Positions 9,071-18,651 of a stretch of 64,000 bases of DNA are shown here, piece by piece. Position 1 is the stretch's first letter. Each line of letters begins with the position of its first letter. The notes beneath the pieces were generated by a model, which had not been told where the DNA came from, did not search any database, and saw only the letters and a program-made list of their open reading frames with translations. Made by a program: the position numbers and the translations under genes. Location: the NCBI RefSeq assembly GCF_026239735.1, contig NZ_JAPIVT010000008.1, forward strand, positions 62,001 through 126,000, read 5' to 3'. Source of the DNA: Pedobacter sp. MC2016-05 (lineage in GTDB: Bacteria > Bacteroidota > Bacteroidia > Sphingobacteriales > Sphingobacteriaceae).

Positions 9071-9342
9071 ATAAGAAAACCGGAATGTTTAAGCCTTAAA
9101 TTTTTGGCTTTTTAATTGGATATGGAAAAGAATGCAAGCGTTTCATCGCACTTTCAGTCCTGCTTACCGCCTTATTTACCCGATGAAAAAACCGGGACTC
9201 GTCTTCGTTCCAATCAGGTTTACATTAACTAATTTGTGCTTAAAATTTAAGTTGTAATAAAGGTAGTGAGTTGATATGTTAGTTAAAGCAGTTGCGAAAT
9301 ATGTAAATTAGAAAATTAAATCACTAACCGAATAAACATACA

Positions 9343-9797
9343 ATGGCAACAAAAATAATAAGTACCACGCCAGAATCAGAAATTCTAAGCACAAGAAACT
9401 TCGATGCTCCTCGAGAACTCCTTTATAAAGCATAGACAGATCCAGCACATTTGAAAGACTGGTGTGGACCAAAAGATTTCACCAATACCTTCAATATTTT
9501 CGACTTTCGCGTAGGAGGCAGATGAAGCTTTATTGTGCACGGCCCAGGTAAGGGTAACTATCCTAATGAATGTGAATTTACAAAAATCGAAGTGCCATCG
9601 CTAATAGCCTGGAAAAGACATTCAAAACCTCACTTTCAAGTTTTGGCCACTGTTGAAGAAACCGCTAAAAACGAAACGCAGGTTGGTTTTTAAAATGCTG
9701 TTCAGTTCTCCAGAAGAGTATAATAAACTCAAGCCTTCGTAGTGGATACAAAGAGGAAATTCTAATCGATTGGAATAGATTGAATAAGATGGAATAA
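9343..9797 (+). pseudogene. Broken SRPBCC/AHSA1-family gene
   Basis: Translating from the ATG at 9343 gives a clear activator-of-Hsp90-like/START-fold protein (FDAPRELLYKA..TDPAHLKDW, NTFNIFDFRVGGR, HGPGKGNYPNECEFTKI). It is interrupted by TAG at 9433 and TGA at 9523. Both fall where the family has tryptophan (KAWTDP and GGRW), so each fits TGG changed by one G-to-A. Near 9692 the reading shifts frame (LFSSPEEYNKL), and near 9738 it shifts again (VVD..EEILIDWNRLNKMEE), ending at TAA 9795-9797. Two stops plus two shifts make a non-functional gene; recoding is very unlikely. Confidence 0.85.
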
Positions 9798-9844
9798 GTG
9801 AAACCAATTTATGCTAAATTACAAACTTTAAGAAACACCAGATC

Positions 9845-10354
9845 ATGACTAAAATTCGCTTCCAATTGCTCATCTGCTTCCTTATTTTTTCAACGAGCCA
9901 GGTTATTGCACAAAGCAAAATGACTAGAAAAGAATTAAAACCTTTTATCGGGAATTGGAAGGGAAGACTTACTTATATCGATTATTCTTCAGGTAAATCC
10001 TATACCATGCCTGCCAATATCGAGATTAAGAAGGGTTTAAACGCTAACGAACTATTGATCTCTAATATCTATCCTAACGAACCCGAGGCCAATTCAATGG
10101 ACACCCTAATTATTTCTGCAAAAGGAAATAGCTTCGATGGAGCAGCTGTAAAATCGATTACCAGATTAAGTGTCGGAAGTACTCAAATTATAACGGAAAG
10201 TAGCGGTACGGATGGAAATGAAAAGAAACCGGCGCTGATTAGACATACTTATACGATCAGTAAAACGAATTATTCAAACACAAAAGAGGTACAGTTTTTC
10301 GGGGAAACAAAATGGTTGAAGAGACACGAATACAGCTACTTAAAAAGCATGTAA
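9845..10354 (+). CDS. Secreted protein, lipocalin-like, unknown function
   Basis: A 169-residue protein with a signal peptide (hydrophobic segment ending VIAQ, cleavage near residue 22). The mature part begins with FIGNWKGRLTYIDYSSG and continues as alternating beta strands, which resembles small lipocalin-like domains of Bacteroidetes. I do not recognise a specific family. It ends 4 bp before the convergent glycosyltransferase stop. Confidence 0.65.
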   Translation: MTKIRFQLLICFLIFSTSQVIAQSKMTRKELKPFIGNWKGRLTYIDYSSGKSYTMPANIEIKKGLNANELLISNIYPNEPEANSMDTLIISAKGNSFDGAAVKSITRLSVGSTQIITESSGTDGNEKKPALIRHTYTISKTNYSNTKEVQFFGETKWLKRHEYSYLKSM

Positions 10355-10358
10355 TGAT

Positions 10359-11561
10359 TCACGCTGTGATTAATCCTTCATAAATCTCCAGCATTTTACC
10401 AGCAATCAATTTTATCCCGTGGTCATTCTCCACTGTTTTTCGGGCATTCTCTCCTATCTCCATCCAGCGCTTCGGATTAATAATACATTGCAAAATGTAG
10501 CGGTAAAATTCGTCGGCAGAATCTGCTATTAGAATATCATGCCCATGTCGGCAATTAATTCCTTCAGCTGCGGTAGTGGTAGCGATAATACATTTTTTCA
10601 TTGCCATGCCTTCAATAATTTTCACCCGCATGCCTGTTCCAGAAATGAGTGGCACAATCATAATCGCTTTCGAATTCATAAATTCAATCGCATCAAAAAC
10701 TTCTCCCTCAACAATTAGATTATCCGAATCATATTCAAAAAAATGTTTCTGCATATTTTTACCGGCGATGTAGAAACGAAGGTCTTTATTCAATTTTTCA
10801 ATATCTGGCCAAATATCATCAAGAAACCACTCCAACCCTTCCTGATTTGGACGCCAGTCCATTGCCCCCAGATGAAATAGCGTAGGGAAACTCGTTTTCG
10901 TTTTATCAACTTTATACTTTTCTAAATCAATGGCTACGGGGAAAACTGTCATCGGCACTTCGCAACCAAACCTGATAATACTTTGCCTGTCGGGTTCGCT
11001 AATGGCAAATATTTGATGGAAACGGTTAATTTGATCCGTTTCATAAGCTTTTAACCGTTGAGCTAAAAAGGCTAAATACTTTCTTCTGATTAAAAAACTT
11101 TCAGAGTGAGACAGTCGTTCCCACATCGTAAACTCGATATTATGGGCCCGGTAAATGAGCTTAGCATTGCTATTTGCCTTCACAATATCCAAGTAAGGCA
11201 CTACAAATAATCCTTCGAACTGGATGACATCAAAGACATTTTCCCGCAGAATATTTTCGAGTTGCCGTGCTGCATCCTCACTAAAATATCTGGAAACGTT
11301 ATACGATTCATTGGTGAAAATGTTAAAAAAAGCAGACCATACATTTACTTCGGTGTCAAGATCTACCGTATCATACTTGATCTTTTCGAAAATCGGATCG
11401 TAAACATCCTCCATATCAATCCGCCCTTTCATAGGGTTTAAGCTAAACAAAGTAATGTCTGCACCAAGTTGCAGCAACCCTTTCATGGTATTATAAACCA
11501 CAATTGGATAACCACTATTTGGCGGGAAGGGGATCCGCTTAGTAATTAACAGAATTTTCAC
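10359..11561 (-). CDS. Glycosyltransferase family 4-type protein
   Basis: A 400-residue GT-B enzyme. The N-terminal half starts MKILLITKRIPFPPNSG, with the glycine-rich acceptor-side loop. The C-terminal half has the donor-side segment around EGMAMKKCIIATTTAAEG with the conserved Glu. The fold is typical of nucleotide-sugar-dependent synthesis of surface polysaccharide or glycolipid. It stands alone, with convergent and unrelated neighbours, so donor and acceptor cannot be inferred. Confidence 0.85.
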   Translation of the reverse strand: MKILLITKRIPFPPNSGYPIVVYNTMKGLLQLGADITLFSLNPMKGRIDMEDVYDPIFEKIKYDTVDLDTEVNVWSAFFNIFTNESYNVSRYFSEDAARQLENILRENVFDVIQFEGLFVVPYLDIVKANSNAKLIYRAHNIEFTMWERLSHSESFLIRRKYLAFLAQRLKAYETDQINRFHQIFAISEPDRQSIIRFGCEVPMTVFPVAIDLEKYKVDKTKTSFPTLFHLGAMDWRPNQEGLEWFLDDIWPDIEKLNKDLRFYIAGKNMQKHFFEYDSDNLIVEGEVFDAIEFMNSKAIMIVPLISGTGMRVKIIEGMAMKKCIIATTTAAEGINCRHGHDILIADSADEFYRYILQCIINPKRWMEIGENARKTVENDHGIKLIAGKMLEIYEGLITA

Positions 11562-11604
11562 AATGTGGTGAATTTAACTAATTTAAGCGCTCTTTTAAAA
11601 TTTA

Positions 11605-12894
11605 TTAGTCACGGAGAGCAACAAATTTTTTGTTCAATACATCGAGTTTTCTTACTCTTCCTATTTTATTCTCGTACACGCTAAATTTACCCTCGGACTC
11701 TGCTCTAATGTCATCATAGGTTGGATTGATTATCCAGTTACCTCTCGCATCTACAATGCCATATTTTTTATTTTTTGAATCTTTAGCTACAAAATAGCCT
11801 TTATTGAACCATTCCCGATCATCTTTATGGAGCTTCAAAGTCACTTTTTTAACTACATTTTCCGGCTTAGCATTCTCAACATAAATCATTATATAATCTA
11901 CAGGGCCAGAATAAAAAGTCGTAGCGAAGGTTTTTGCGTCCTTTTCGACTGGCTTTTGTTGAAGATTTTTAGCTAAATAATCATCCACTTCCTGTTTCGA
12001 TTTTAGTTCTTGTTTATCCATTAGATCAATTGCTTTTTGGTAAATGGGCAATGATTTTTTCGCCCATTCTAACACAGTTATCGAGGGGATTGAATAACTT
12101 GTACGCCCTGAACTTTTTAGCATTTTGCCGTTTTTATAAAAGCCGAATGTTTCGCCAATGCGATTATCAATAGCTTTGGGATAGCTTACTTTTACCTCTC
12201 CGTTTTGATTGCCTCGCCATTCAATTTGAGCACCGTCAGTCTTGACTATTCTGTTCACACTATCCAATCGATACCCTGTAAAGCTTTTATGCCTAAATTT
12301 CACATCAAAATCTACCATCTTAACTGATTTATCGCTTGGAATTAAAAATTCATTGTAACCCAGTTGGCTGCCATCTGCATTCTCCTCATCTAGCTTAGCA
12401 GTATCTAGGGTTTTATAATTTCCGTTTACGGCCAACGTGGTTCCGTCCCAAAAATGTAGGCTTGTTGGAATAAATGTTGGGTCATTTGCAATAAGCGAAT
12501 TGTCTTCAATCTCCAAACCTAACATGTCTTTCAAATCGATAACATCAACAGAGACCTTAATTAGGTTGTTTGGTTTGATCACTTCGGCATCAATTTGTTC
12601 ATTTTTTTGAATGTAGGATGCGAATTGATCAACGGTGAAATACTTTACTAGATCTACAGTAAAATTATTTTCATCTTTTTCATCAAAATCATTCTTTCCA
12701 GACTGATTGGAAGGTTTTATGCGTAAACTCGTTAAATCAATAATGTTTTCAATTTCATCGACATGCGCCTGTAACTCATCTCTTGTTTTGCGCAAATCGT
12801 TATCAACATTGCATGCTGAGAGAAGGGTAAAAAAACAACAAATTAGTGTGAATAATTTAACCTTCTTAAAGTGATTTGTTTGAGAGCACGTCAT
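11605..12894 (-). CDS. WG-repeat-containing lipoprotein, unknown function
   Basis: A 429-residue predicted lipoprotein: hydrophobic signal, then lipobox LLSAC with Cys28. A short helical heptad-like stretch (LRKTRDELQAHVDEIENI) follows. The middle resembles an MORN/variant-type antitoxin-like repeat only loosely (GETFGFYKNGKMLKSSG). The C-terminus has one clear WG-type repeat (KKYGIVDARGNWIINPTYD). No enzymatic motif was seen. It is monocistronic with A/T-rich flanks. Confidence 0.65.
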   Translation of the reverse strand: MTCSQTNHFKKVKLFTLICCFFTLLSACNVDNDLRKTRDELQAHVDEIENIIDLTSLRIKPSNQSGKNDFDEKDENNFTVDLVKYFTVDQFASYIQKNEQIDAEVIKPNNLIKVSVDVIDLKDMLGLEIEDNSLIANDPTFIPTSLHFWDGTTLAVNGNYKTLDTAKLDEENADGSQLGYNEFLIPSDKSVKMVDFDVKFRHKSFTGYRLDSVNRIVKTDGAQIEWRGNQNGEVKVSYPKAIDNRIGETFGFYKNGKMLKSSGRTSYSIPSITVLEWAKKSLPIYQKAIDLMDKQELKSKQEVDDYLAKNLQQKPVEKDAKTFATTFYSGPVDYIMIYVENAKPENVVKKVTLKLHKDDREWFNKGYFVAKDSKNKKYGIVDARGNWIINPTYDDIRAESEGKFSVYENKIGRVRKLDVLNKKFVALRD

Positions 12895-12961
12895 AAAAAT
12901 TTTATTTTTAAAAATGAATTGATTTATCAGACAAGATAAAAATGAATTTTAATAAAGCGAA

Positions 12962-13573
12962 TTATATCGCCTTTGAAAACAAGTCGAGTTGAGGATCGCT
13001 TACATTAAAAGTTTTGCGATGAAAAGGCGATAAACCTATCTCAATGACTGCTTTACGGTGGGCAATGGTTGGGTAACCTTTGTTTGATAGCCAATTATAA
13101 TGTGGAAAATCGAGATGAAGGTTGCTCATGTATTCATCGCGATGGGTTTTTGCCAGAATAGAAGCTGCAGCAATATTCAGATACTTTCCGTCGCCTTTTA
13201 TAATGCAGCTGTGTGGAATTTCCGGATAAGCTTTGAACCGATTTCCATCGATAACAAGGTAACCAGGTCTAGTGTGAAGCTTCTCAACTGCTCTATGCAT
13301 CGCCAGAAAAGAAGCATTAAGAATGTTGATTCGATCGATTTCTTCATGATCACACGAAGCTACCGCCCAGGCCAAAGCTTCCCTTTCAATTATCGGGCGC
13401 AGTAAATCTCGCTGTTCGTGTGTTAATTGTTTTGAATCGTTTAAGCCTTCTAACACAAAACCTTTTGGTAAAATTACCGCCGCGGCAAACACCGGACCCG
13501 CTAAACAGCCTCTTCCAGCCTCATCGCAACCGGCCTCTAAAAATTCTTCCTGATAACAAGCTAATAACATCAT
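12962..13573 (-). CDS. rnhB: Ribonuclease HII
   Basis: Removes ribonucleotides from RNA:DNA hybrids and initiates ribonucleotide excision. The active-site carboxylates are visible: Asp17-Glu18 in GCDEAGRG, Asp109 in VIDGN, and the last acidic residue in [11 protein letters not shown]. Length is 203 aa, normal. A -7 box (13575-13582 on the minus strand) lies only 1 bp from the first ATG, so the transcript would be leaderless or start at one of the two tandem ATGs. Confidence 0.96.
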   Translation of the reverse strand: MMLLACYQEEFLEAGCDEAGRGCLAGPVFAAAVILPKGFVLEGLNDSKQLTHEQRDLLRPIIEREALAWAVASCDHEEIDRINILNASFLAMHRAVEKLHTRPGYLVIDGNRFKAYPEIPHSCIIKGDGKYLNIAAASILAKTHRDEYMSNLHLDFPHYNWLSNKGYPTIAHRKAVIEIGLSPFHRKTFNVSDPQLDLFSKAI

Positions 13574-13574
13574 G

Positions 13575-13582
13575 CAAATTTA
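13575..13582 (-). promoter_or_regulatory. -7 box for rnhB (TAAATTTG)
   Basis: Exact TAnnTTTG match immediately before the tandem ATGATG start. Confidence 0.45.
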
Positions 13583-13647
13583 AAGAATAACGATTAAAAT
13601 TTGTGAACAGGATAAGAAAGGGTTAAATTAGTTTTAAACAACTTTTA

Positions 13648-14316
13648 ATGAAGAGGCTAAAATTACTACTTATACTTCTATCTTTTTGTAGTATTGTTTT
13701 AGCTCAAGGCAACAAAAAAGCACGCATATATCCACCCACTGAAGAAGAAGGCAGTATTCTTGAACAAAGATGGGATTGCATGTTAAGGAATAATTATACT
13801 GTTAGCGAAAGGTTGAAAATATTTCCATTTAGCACGTATAAAAAAGTTGTTTTGATTTCTTTCGAACCGCAGTAACCAACTCTAGATAATATTGCAGATG
13901 TAGATGGAAATCCTTTGTTAGATGATAATATCAAGCAAGATTCTATTGGTTATTTTCCTGTAAAGAACAAGAGATTCTACAAAACTAAAGCTCTTGAGAT
14001 AAAAATTTTGACAGGAAAAGAGATTGCTAAATTGACACACATCCTTTACAACATTGGCGTTAAATCAAACAAAAGTTATCATGGCCTTAAAAATTTTGAG
14101 AAAGGCGCTAACTGTTACAATCCTAGAAATGCAATTTTATTTTTTGATGACAAAGGTAGTGTTCCAGAATACATAGAGTTTTGCTTTGAGTGCAAAAGAC
14201 GAAAAGTGAGTTCAGAAAAAGTAAAATTGAATGTATTTTGCAACCAGAAATATGATATTATTAAAGCATTCTTTATATCTACGGGAATTAAGTCTGTTGA
14301 AGAAAACAATAATTAG
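13648..14316 (+). pseudogene. Small secreted protein gene interrupted by one in-frame stop
   Basis: The open frame from 13648 (signal peptide MKRLKLLLILLSFCSIVLAQ) meets TAA at 13873-13875, then continues in the same frame without another stop to 14316. The reading across the break is VLISFEPQ-stop-PTLDNIADVDG. A single CAA-to-TAA change would explain it. The downstream part has four cysteines in a CxxC-like pair (EFCFECKRR) and CNQ near the end. No family was recognised. It may be a recent nonsense mutation or a sequencing error. Confidence 0.7.
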
Positions 14317-14319
14317 CCA

Positions 14320-14664
14320 ATGAGATACAATGAAATCCTTGCTAACCGTGTACGCGAAAAATTAATGCTTTTACCAGATGTAGAAGAGAAGGAAATGTTT
14401 GGTGGGTTGGTTTTTATGGTAAATGATAAAATGTGTATCGGAGTGATGAAAGAAAAATTGATGCTTAGGATTAATCCTGGAATCTTACCATCACTGGCTA
14501 GCCAAGATGGATGGGAGCAAATGATGATGAGTAAAACTGTTATGAAGGGTTATATTTTAGTTTCAGAAGATGTGCTAAATAGAAAAGATGAGCTCAGTTT
14601 TTGGGTAGACATGGCCTTAGCGTTTAATCCCTTTGCTAAAGCATCAAAGAAAAGAAAAAGTTAA
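14320..14664 (+). CDS. TfoX/Sxy N-terminal domain protein
   Basis: A 114-residue stand-alone TfoX N-terminal domain: EMFGGLVFMVNDKMCIGVMKE and LMLRINP are the hallmark segments. In gammaproteobacteria the two-domain protein activates competence genes with CRP. Single-domain versions in Bacteroidetes have no proven role. It starts 4 bp after the broken secreted-protein gene and overlaps the convergent permease gene by 4 bp at the 3' end. Confidence 0.85.
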   Translation: MRYNEILANRVREKLMLLPDVEEKEMFGGLVFMVNDKMCIGVMKEKLMLRINPGILPSLASQDGWEQMMMSKTVMKGYILVSEDVLNRKDELSFWVDMALAFNPFAKASKKRKS

Positions 14665-15803
14665 ACCGTAGTATTCTGCCCCTTTACATCAAAAGCATCC
14701 CTTAAACCAATTGCTAAAACATTGAAAGCATAAACGGTGAGCATAATTGCCAAACCAGGGAAAACTGCTAGATAAGCGGCATCCATAATGATATAGCCAT
14801 AATGTTCTTTGATCATGCTTCCCCAGCTTGGCATTGGCGGCTGCGCACCGAAACCCAAGAAACTCAGTCCAGTTTCTAACAAAATAGCTGATGCAAAATT
14901 AGAGGAGGCAACAACTAAAATTGGTCCCGCAATATTAGGTAAAATGTGTTTAATGATGGTTCTTGAGGTGCTAAAGCCCAAAGCTCTTGCGGCCTCTACA
15001 AACTCCACTTCTTTCAAAGCCATTACTTGCCCACGTACCAAACGGGCCACTTCTACCCATGTAGACAAACCAACAGCAATAAAAATTTGCCAAAAGCCTT
15101 TTCCAAGCGCAAATGAAATCGCAATAACCAATAGCAGCGATGGTAATGACCATACTACATTCATAAACCAACTGATTGCAGCATCAGTTTTTCCACCAAA
15201 ATAGCCAGCAATTGCGCCTAAGCTAACTCCAATAAATAGCGAAATTAAAACAGCCATTAAACCAACAGATAGGGAAACACGAATCCCCAGAATCATTCGG
15301 CTTAATAAATCACGCCCGTAGATATCTGTACCTAGCCAATACGTTTTTTCGTGAACATTATATTGTTCAAATAATGTAGCGGGTGTACCAAGCTTAGAAT
15401 ATGGCGTACACTTGGGACAAAGTTCTCTTAAACTATACTTTATTTCTGAAGCTTTCTCTTCGTCACCGATGTATGGCGTTATAAAGACATCCTTATCTTC
15501 AATTCGATAAGACACAATTGGAATACTTGTAATACCCGACTTCTGTCCATTTAGCATTTTCCTAAAAAAACCATCCTCTTTTATATTAGGGTTTTTATTG
15601 AGAATGACAAATTTAAATGTACTTCCAGGCTGTTTCTTATTAAGGGGTAATATTTGCGTATTGGCATCAAGTGTACTATCGGGCGTAATGATATAACCTA
15701 AAATACCCATCAATACCAAGAGTAAAATAAAAATGAGACCGCCAAAAGCGAGCTTATTTCTTTTAAACTTTAACCAGACTTTTCTAGATGGGCTATTATC
15801 CAT
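14661..15803 (-). CDS. ABC transporter permease, OppC/DppC type
   Basis: Inner-membrane permease of a peptide/nickel-type ABC importer. The first helix is followed by a long insert (about residues 40-135) containing a CPKC motif, then GTDIYGRDLLSR, further helices and the coupling-loop motif EAARALGFSTSRTI. Classical OppC/DppC proteins are around 300 aa, and the extra length of this 380-aa protein is almost all in that periplasmic insert. No partner permease, ATPase or binding protein is adjacent. It abuts the GT2 gene (shared base 15803), so they may be transcribed together. Confidence 0.88.
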   Translation of the reverse strand: MDNSPSRKVWLKFKRNKLAFGGLIFILLLVLMGILGYIITPDSTLDANTQILPLNKKQPGSTFKFVILNKNPNIKEDGFFRKMLNGQKSGITSIPIVSYRIEDKDVFITPYIGDEEKASEIKYSLRELCPKCTPYSKLGTPATLFEQYNVHEKTYWLGTDIYGRDLLSRMILGIRVSLSVGLMAVLISLFIGVSLGAIAGYFGGKTDAAISWFMNVVWSLPSLLLVIAISFALGKGFWQIFIAVGLSTWVEVARLVRGQVMALKEVEFVEAARALGFSTSRTIIKHILPNIAGPILVVASSNFASAILLETGLSFLGFGAQPPMPSWGSMIKEHYGYIIMDAAYLAVFPGLAIMLTVYAFNVLAIGLRDAFDVKGQNTTV

Positions 15804-16939
15804 TATTTAACCATTCTGCCTTTCCAATTGTACTTACCGCTGTTTCCGGCAATACCAATGTAAACGATGTAAAGTATATGCAAAACATTTAAAACTGGGA
15901 TTAATACGAGTAGTCTCCGCTTATTTGCGAAGCCGGTCACATCCCATAAAAATAATGTTTCTAAAATCATTTTAACTATCAATTGGTAAATTGTTATGGT
16001 TAAAAATCCCGGAATAAATAATCCTGTAATGAAGTTTGCTAAAATACTTAAATTGAATACCCAAACGAAAACACCTAAAACGATGATAGCTTTATTTTTA
16101 TAACGTGTGCTTTTGGAAGCCCACCTTTTCCGTTGTTGGATAAATGATTTTAAGTTTTCCTTCGCCTTGGTATAAACAATAGCTGACCTGTTTTTCAGAA
16201 ACCCTATTTTATCTGGATACTTTGCAGCGATTTTATGCAACAAAAGTTCGTCATCGCCAGAGGCCAAATCATCTATCCCCTTAAAACCGCCCACCTCATA
16301 AAACGTAGCTTTCTCATAAGCCAAGTTGGCGCCGTTACATGTAGATGGCTTTTTATTCCCAATTGTGGATGCACCTAAGCCAATTAGATATAGAAACTCT
16401 AAGGATTGTAACCGTTCAAAATAATTTTTCTCTTCAAAATAAGAGACAGGCGAAGAAATCATCTTATATCCCTTATCCTGATAAAATTCTACCACCGAAC
16501 TAAGCCACTTTGTACCCATCACACAATCGGCATCTGTAGTGATAATTAAATCGCCACTGCAAGAGCCAATGGCTGTTTGAATCGCCTTTTTCTTATAGGA
16601 ATTTAAAGCCAGATTCTCGTTTAGCTTGATAAGTTTAACACCACAATTAGCATAAGAAGCAACAATTTCTGCGGTGTTATCGGTAGAATGATCATCGATA
16701 AAAATGATTTCTGTTAATTCCTTTGGATAATTCTGGGCAATTAATGCTTCTATTGTTCGCCCGATATTCAACTCCTCATCACGTGCAGCAACAATTACAG
16801 AAACTTTGGTAGATGGAGTGATGATACTTTTTTTATATCCATTCAGGCTATACCAGCCTTTGATAAAAGTAAGCACAAGTAAACCATAAACAATGGTTAA
16901 AGCAGCGGATAGTAGACTAACTAGTTTTAGGATTTCCAA
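15803..16939 (-). CDS. Family 2 glycosyltransferase, membrane-anchored
   Basis: A 378-residue processive-type GT2: N-terminal hydrophobic helix, VSVIVAARDEELNIGRTIEALI, DDHS, the metal-binding DAD in ITTDADC, the acceptor-site GDDE and the QQRKRW motif (Q/RxxRW). These are followed by about three C-terminal membrane helices. It is probably involved in glycolipid or exopolysaccharide synthesis. It overlaps the following membrane-protein gene by 23 bp, which is strong evidence for one operon. Confidence 0.9.
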   Translation of the reverse strand: MEILKLVSLLSAALTIVYGLLVLTFIKGWYSLNGYKKSIITPSTKVSVIVAARDEELNIGRTIEALIAQNYPKELTEIIFIDDHSTDNTAEIVASYANCGVKLIKLNENLALNSYKKKAIQTAIGSCSGDLIITTDADCVMGTKWLSSVVEFYQDKGYKMISSPVSYFEEKNYFERLQSLEFLYLIGLGASTIGNKKPSTCNGANLAYEKATFYEVGGFKGIDDLASGDDELLLHKIAAKYPDKIGFLKNRSAIVYTKAKENLKSFIQQRKRWASKSTRYKNKAIIVLGVFVWVFNLSILANFITGLFIPGFLTITIYQLIVKMILETLFLWDVTGFANKRRLLVLIPVLNVLHILYIVYIGIAGNSGKYNWKGRMVK

Positions 16940-17915
16940 AAAAATTGAGTTTAAAGACGAAATATGTGCCTAAGATAGCAGGAATAATAATATTTATTAG
17001 CCAAATACTGGCTGTACAGGCAATAACCGCAACGTGTTGATTGGTTACATGTTTAAATAATTCTACCGCGGTTACACTTCTGATGCCTACATCGAAGAGA
17101 TCCAATGATGGCAGTGCAGATTGAATCAGGAACAAAAGGCAAGTCATCATTACGATATCCAGATACTGCAAACCAGGGATCAGCCATACAAATAAAATGA
17201 AGTATTGAAAACTAAAAACCAGATACCGGGCCAAACAGAAAAGCATGATTTTAAAAAGTTCTTTTTTTCTATATCGACCTAGAATGCTATAAAATTTTTT
17301 GTATTTACGGGTGAATTTAAAAGAAAGCAGAATGCCATTAAGCCATTGAATATTGAAATAAAATACAATGAAAAATAAGCAGATTCCCATAGCGAAAACC
17401 ACAACAGCTAGAAAAACAAGATGATCGATCGGCACAAATCTGTAAACAAAAAAGCAGGCTGCTATAGCACCGAAAACGTTTGTCAACACCAGTTGACCAA
17501 TGTTACCAACCGTCATAGCAACAATGCCCACTATTCTACGTTTTGGGGAAAGAAAAAAAACTCTCCCTCCATATTCGCCTAACCGGTTTGGGGTAAATAT
17601 GGCTAATGTTAAACCGCAAAAAACAGATTCGATTGCCCTGTAAAAACTGATGCGTTCGATGTGACTCATTAATCTTTTCCACTTTGCGGCTTCCAGAAAC
17701 CAGTTTAAAAACATGAGCAAGACTACGAACCCTATAATACCAAAAATTTCGACTTGTGGAATATCTTTCAAAAGTGTTGCAAAATTCTCAAGATTTTTAT
17801 TGGCAACAAGCTTATGATAAATGAACCAAAAAGCAAATACTACAATTGCAGCTTTGATTAATATTGATAATATATTTTTATTCTTGCCTGTCAAGATTAT
17901 CATTTTAGTTTGCAA
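16917..17915 (-). CDS. Lysylphosphatidylglycerol synthase TM-like (UPF0104/YbhN) membrane protein
   Basis: A 332-residue polytopic protein with about eight membrane segments of the LPG-synthase/AglD2-like family. Diagnostic segments are TPNRLGEYGGRVFFL and LPSLDLFDVGIRS. Members without the soluble synthetase domain are suspected flippases or glycolipid-handling proteins. The tight overlap with the GT2 gene suggests it acts on that enzyme's product. It diverges from ruvC with almost no gap (2 bp). Confidence 0.8.
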   Translation of the reverse strand: MQTKMIILTGKNKNILSILIKAAIVVFAFWFIYHKLVANKNLENFATLLKDIPQVEIFGIIGFVVLLMFLNWFLEAAKWKRLMSHIERISFYRAIESVFCGLTLAIFTPNRLGEYGGRVFFLSPKRRIVGIVAMTVGNIGQLVLTNVFGAIAACFFVYRFVPIDHLVFLAVVVFAMGICLFFIVFYFNIQWLNGILLSFKFTRKYKKFYSILGRYRKKELFKIMLFCLARYLVFSFQYFILFVWLIPGLQYLDIVMMTCLLFLIQSALPSLDLFDVGIRSVTAVELFKHVTNQHVAVIACTASIWLINIIIPAILGTYFVFKLNFFGNPKTS

Positions 17916-17935
17916 ATATGCTTAATATTGCTGTA

Positions 17936-18523
17936 ATGTTGAATGAAAAAAAAGAACGGATAATTATGGGCATCGACCCCGGCACTGCAGTAATGGGCTA
18001 TGGCATAATTTTAGAGAAGGGAAATAAAACAGAACTGATTAGTTTAGGGGTAGTTAAGATGACTCACCTTGATGACCCATTCTTAAAACTGCAACGCATT
18101 TTCGAAAAAACAGTGGTGCTAATTGATCAATACAAACCAGATGTTTTAGCGATTGAAGCACCTTTTTATGGAAAAAACGTTCAGGTACTCTTAAAATTAG
18201 GAAGAGCGCAAGGCATCGCAATTGCAGCAGCACTTTCCAGAAATATTTCGGTAACAGAATACGCTCCGAGAAAAATCAAACAATCCATCACCGGCAACGG
18301 AAACGCAACTAAAGAGCAAGTTGCTTCGATGTTACAAAGGTTATTGAATTTTAAAGAAACACCAGAGTTTTTAGATGCAACCGATGGTTTAGCCGTTGCT
18401 GTTTGCCACTCTTTTCAAAAAATCACCTCAACGGGCAAATCGAAAACTTATTCTGGGTGGGAGTCTTTCGTGAGCGATAACAAAACGAAAGTGAAGGGTC
18501 TGGCTGTGAAAGTGAAGAAATAA
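17936..18523 (+). CDS. ruvC: Holliday junction endodeoxyribonuclease RuvC
   Basis: Resolves four-way junctions together with RuvAB. Motifs are GIDPGTAVMGYG (first catalytic Asp), AIEAPFYG (Glu) and the C-terminal DATDGLAVAVCH (Asp pair and His). I choose ATG 17936 (MLNEKKERIIMGIDPG), the usual distance before the first motif. A longer in-frame start at 17918 would overlap the divergent promoter space. Length is 195 aa, slightly longer than average because of a basic tail. Confidence 0.95.
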   Translation: MLNEKKERIIMGIDPGTAVMGYGIILEKGNKTELISLGVVKMTHLDDPFLKLQRIFEKTVVLIDQYKPDVLAIEAPFYGKNVQVLLKLGRAQGIAIAAALSRNISVTEYAPRKIKQSITGNGNATKEQVASMLQRLLNFKETPEFLDATDGLAVAVCHSFQKITSTGKSKTYSGWESFVSDNKTKVKGLAVKVKK

Positions 18524-18651
18524 TCGGTCAGTGAAACACCGACCGGCTGATTAGACACCTTTTTCGTCATTGAGAGAAATGATTCCTCCTATCATTTCGT
18601 GGCCGTCTTAATCAAAAATAAAACACTTATTGTCTTGTTATTAAGTTCTGT

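Noticed and set aside
9343..9797. Stop-codon recoding (UGA or UAG read as tryptophan)
   Set aside because: Both different stops plus two frameshifts occur in the same gene, and intact genes of the window use TAA, TAG and TGA as real stops.
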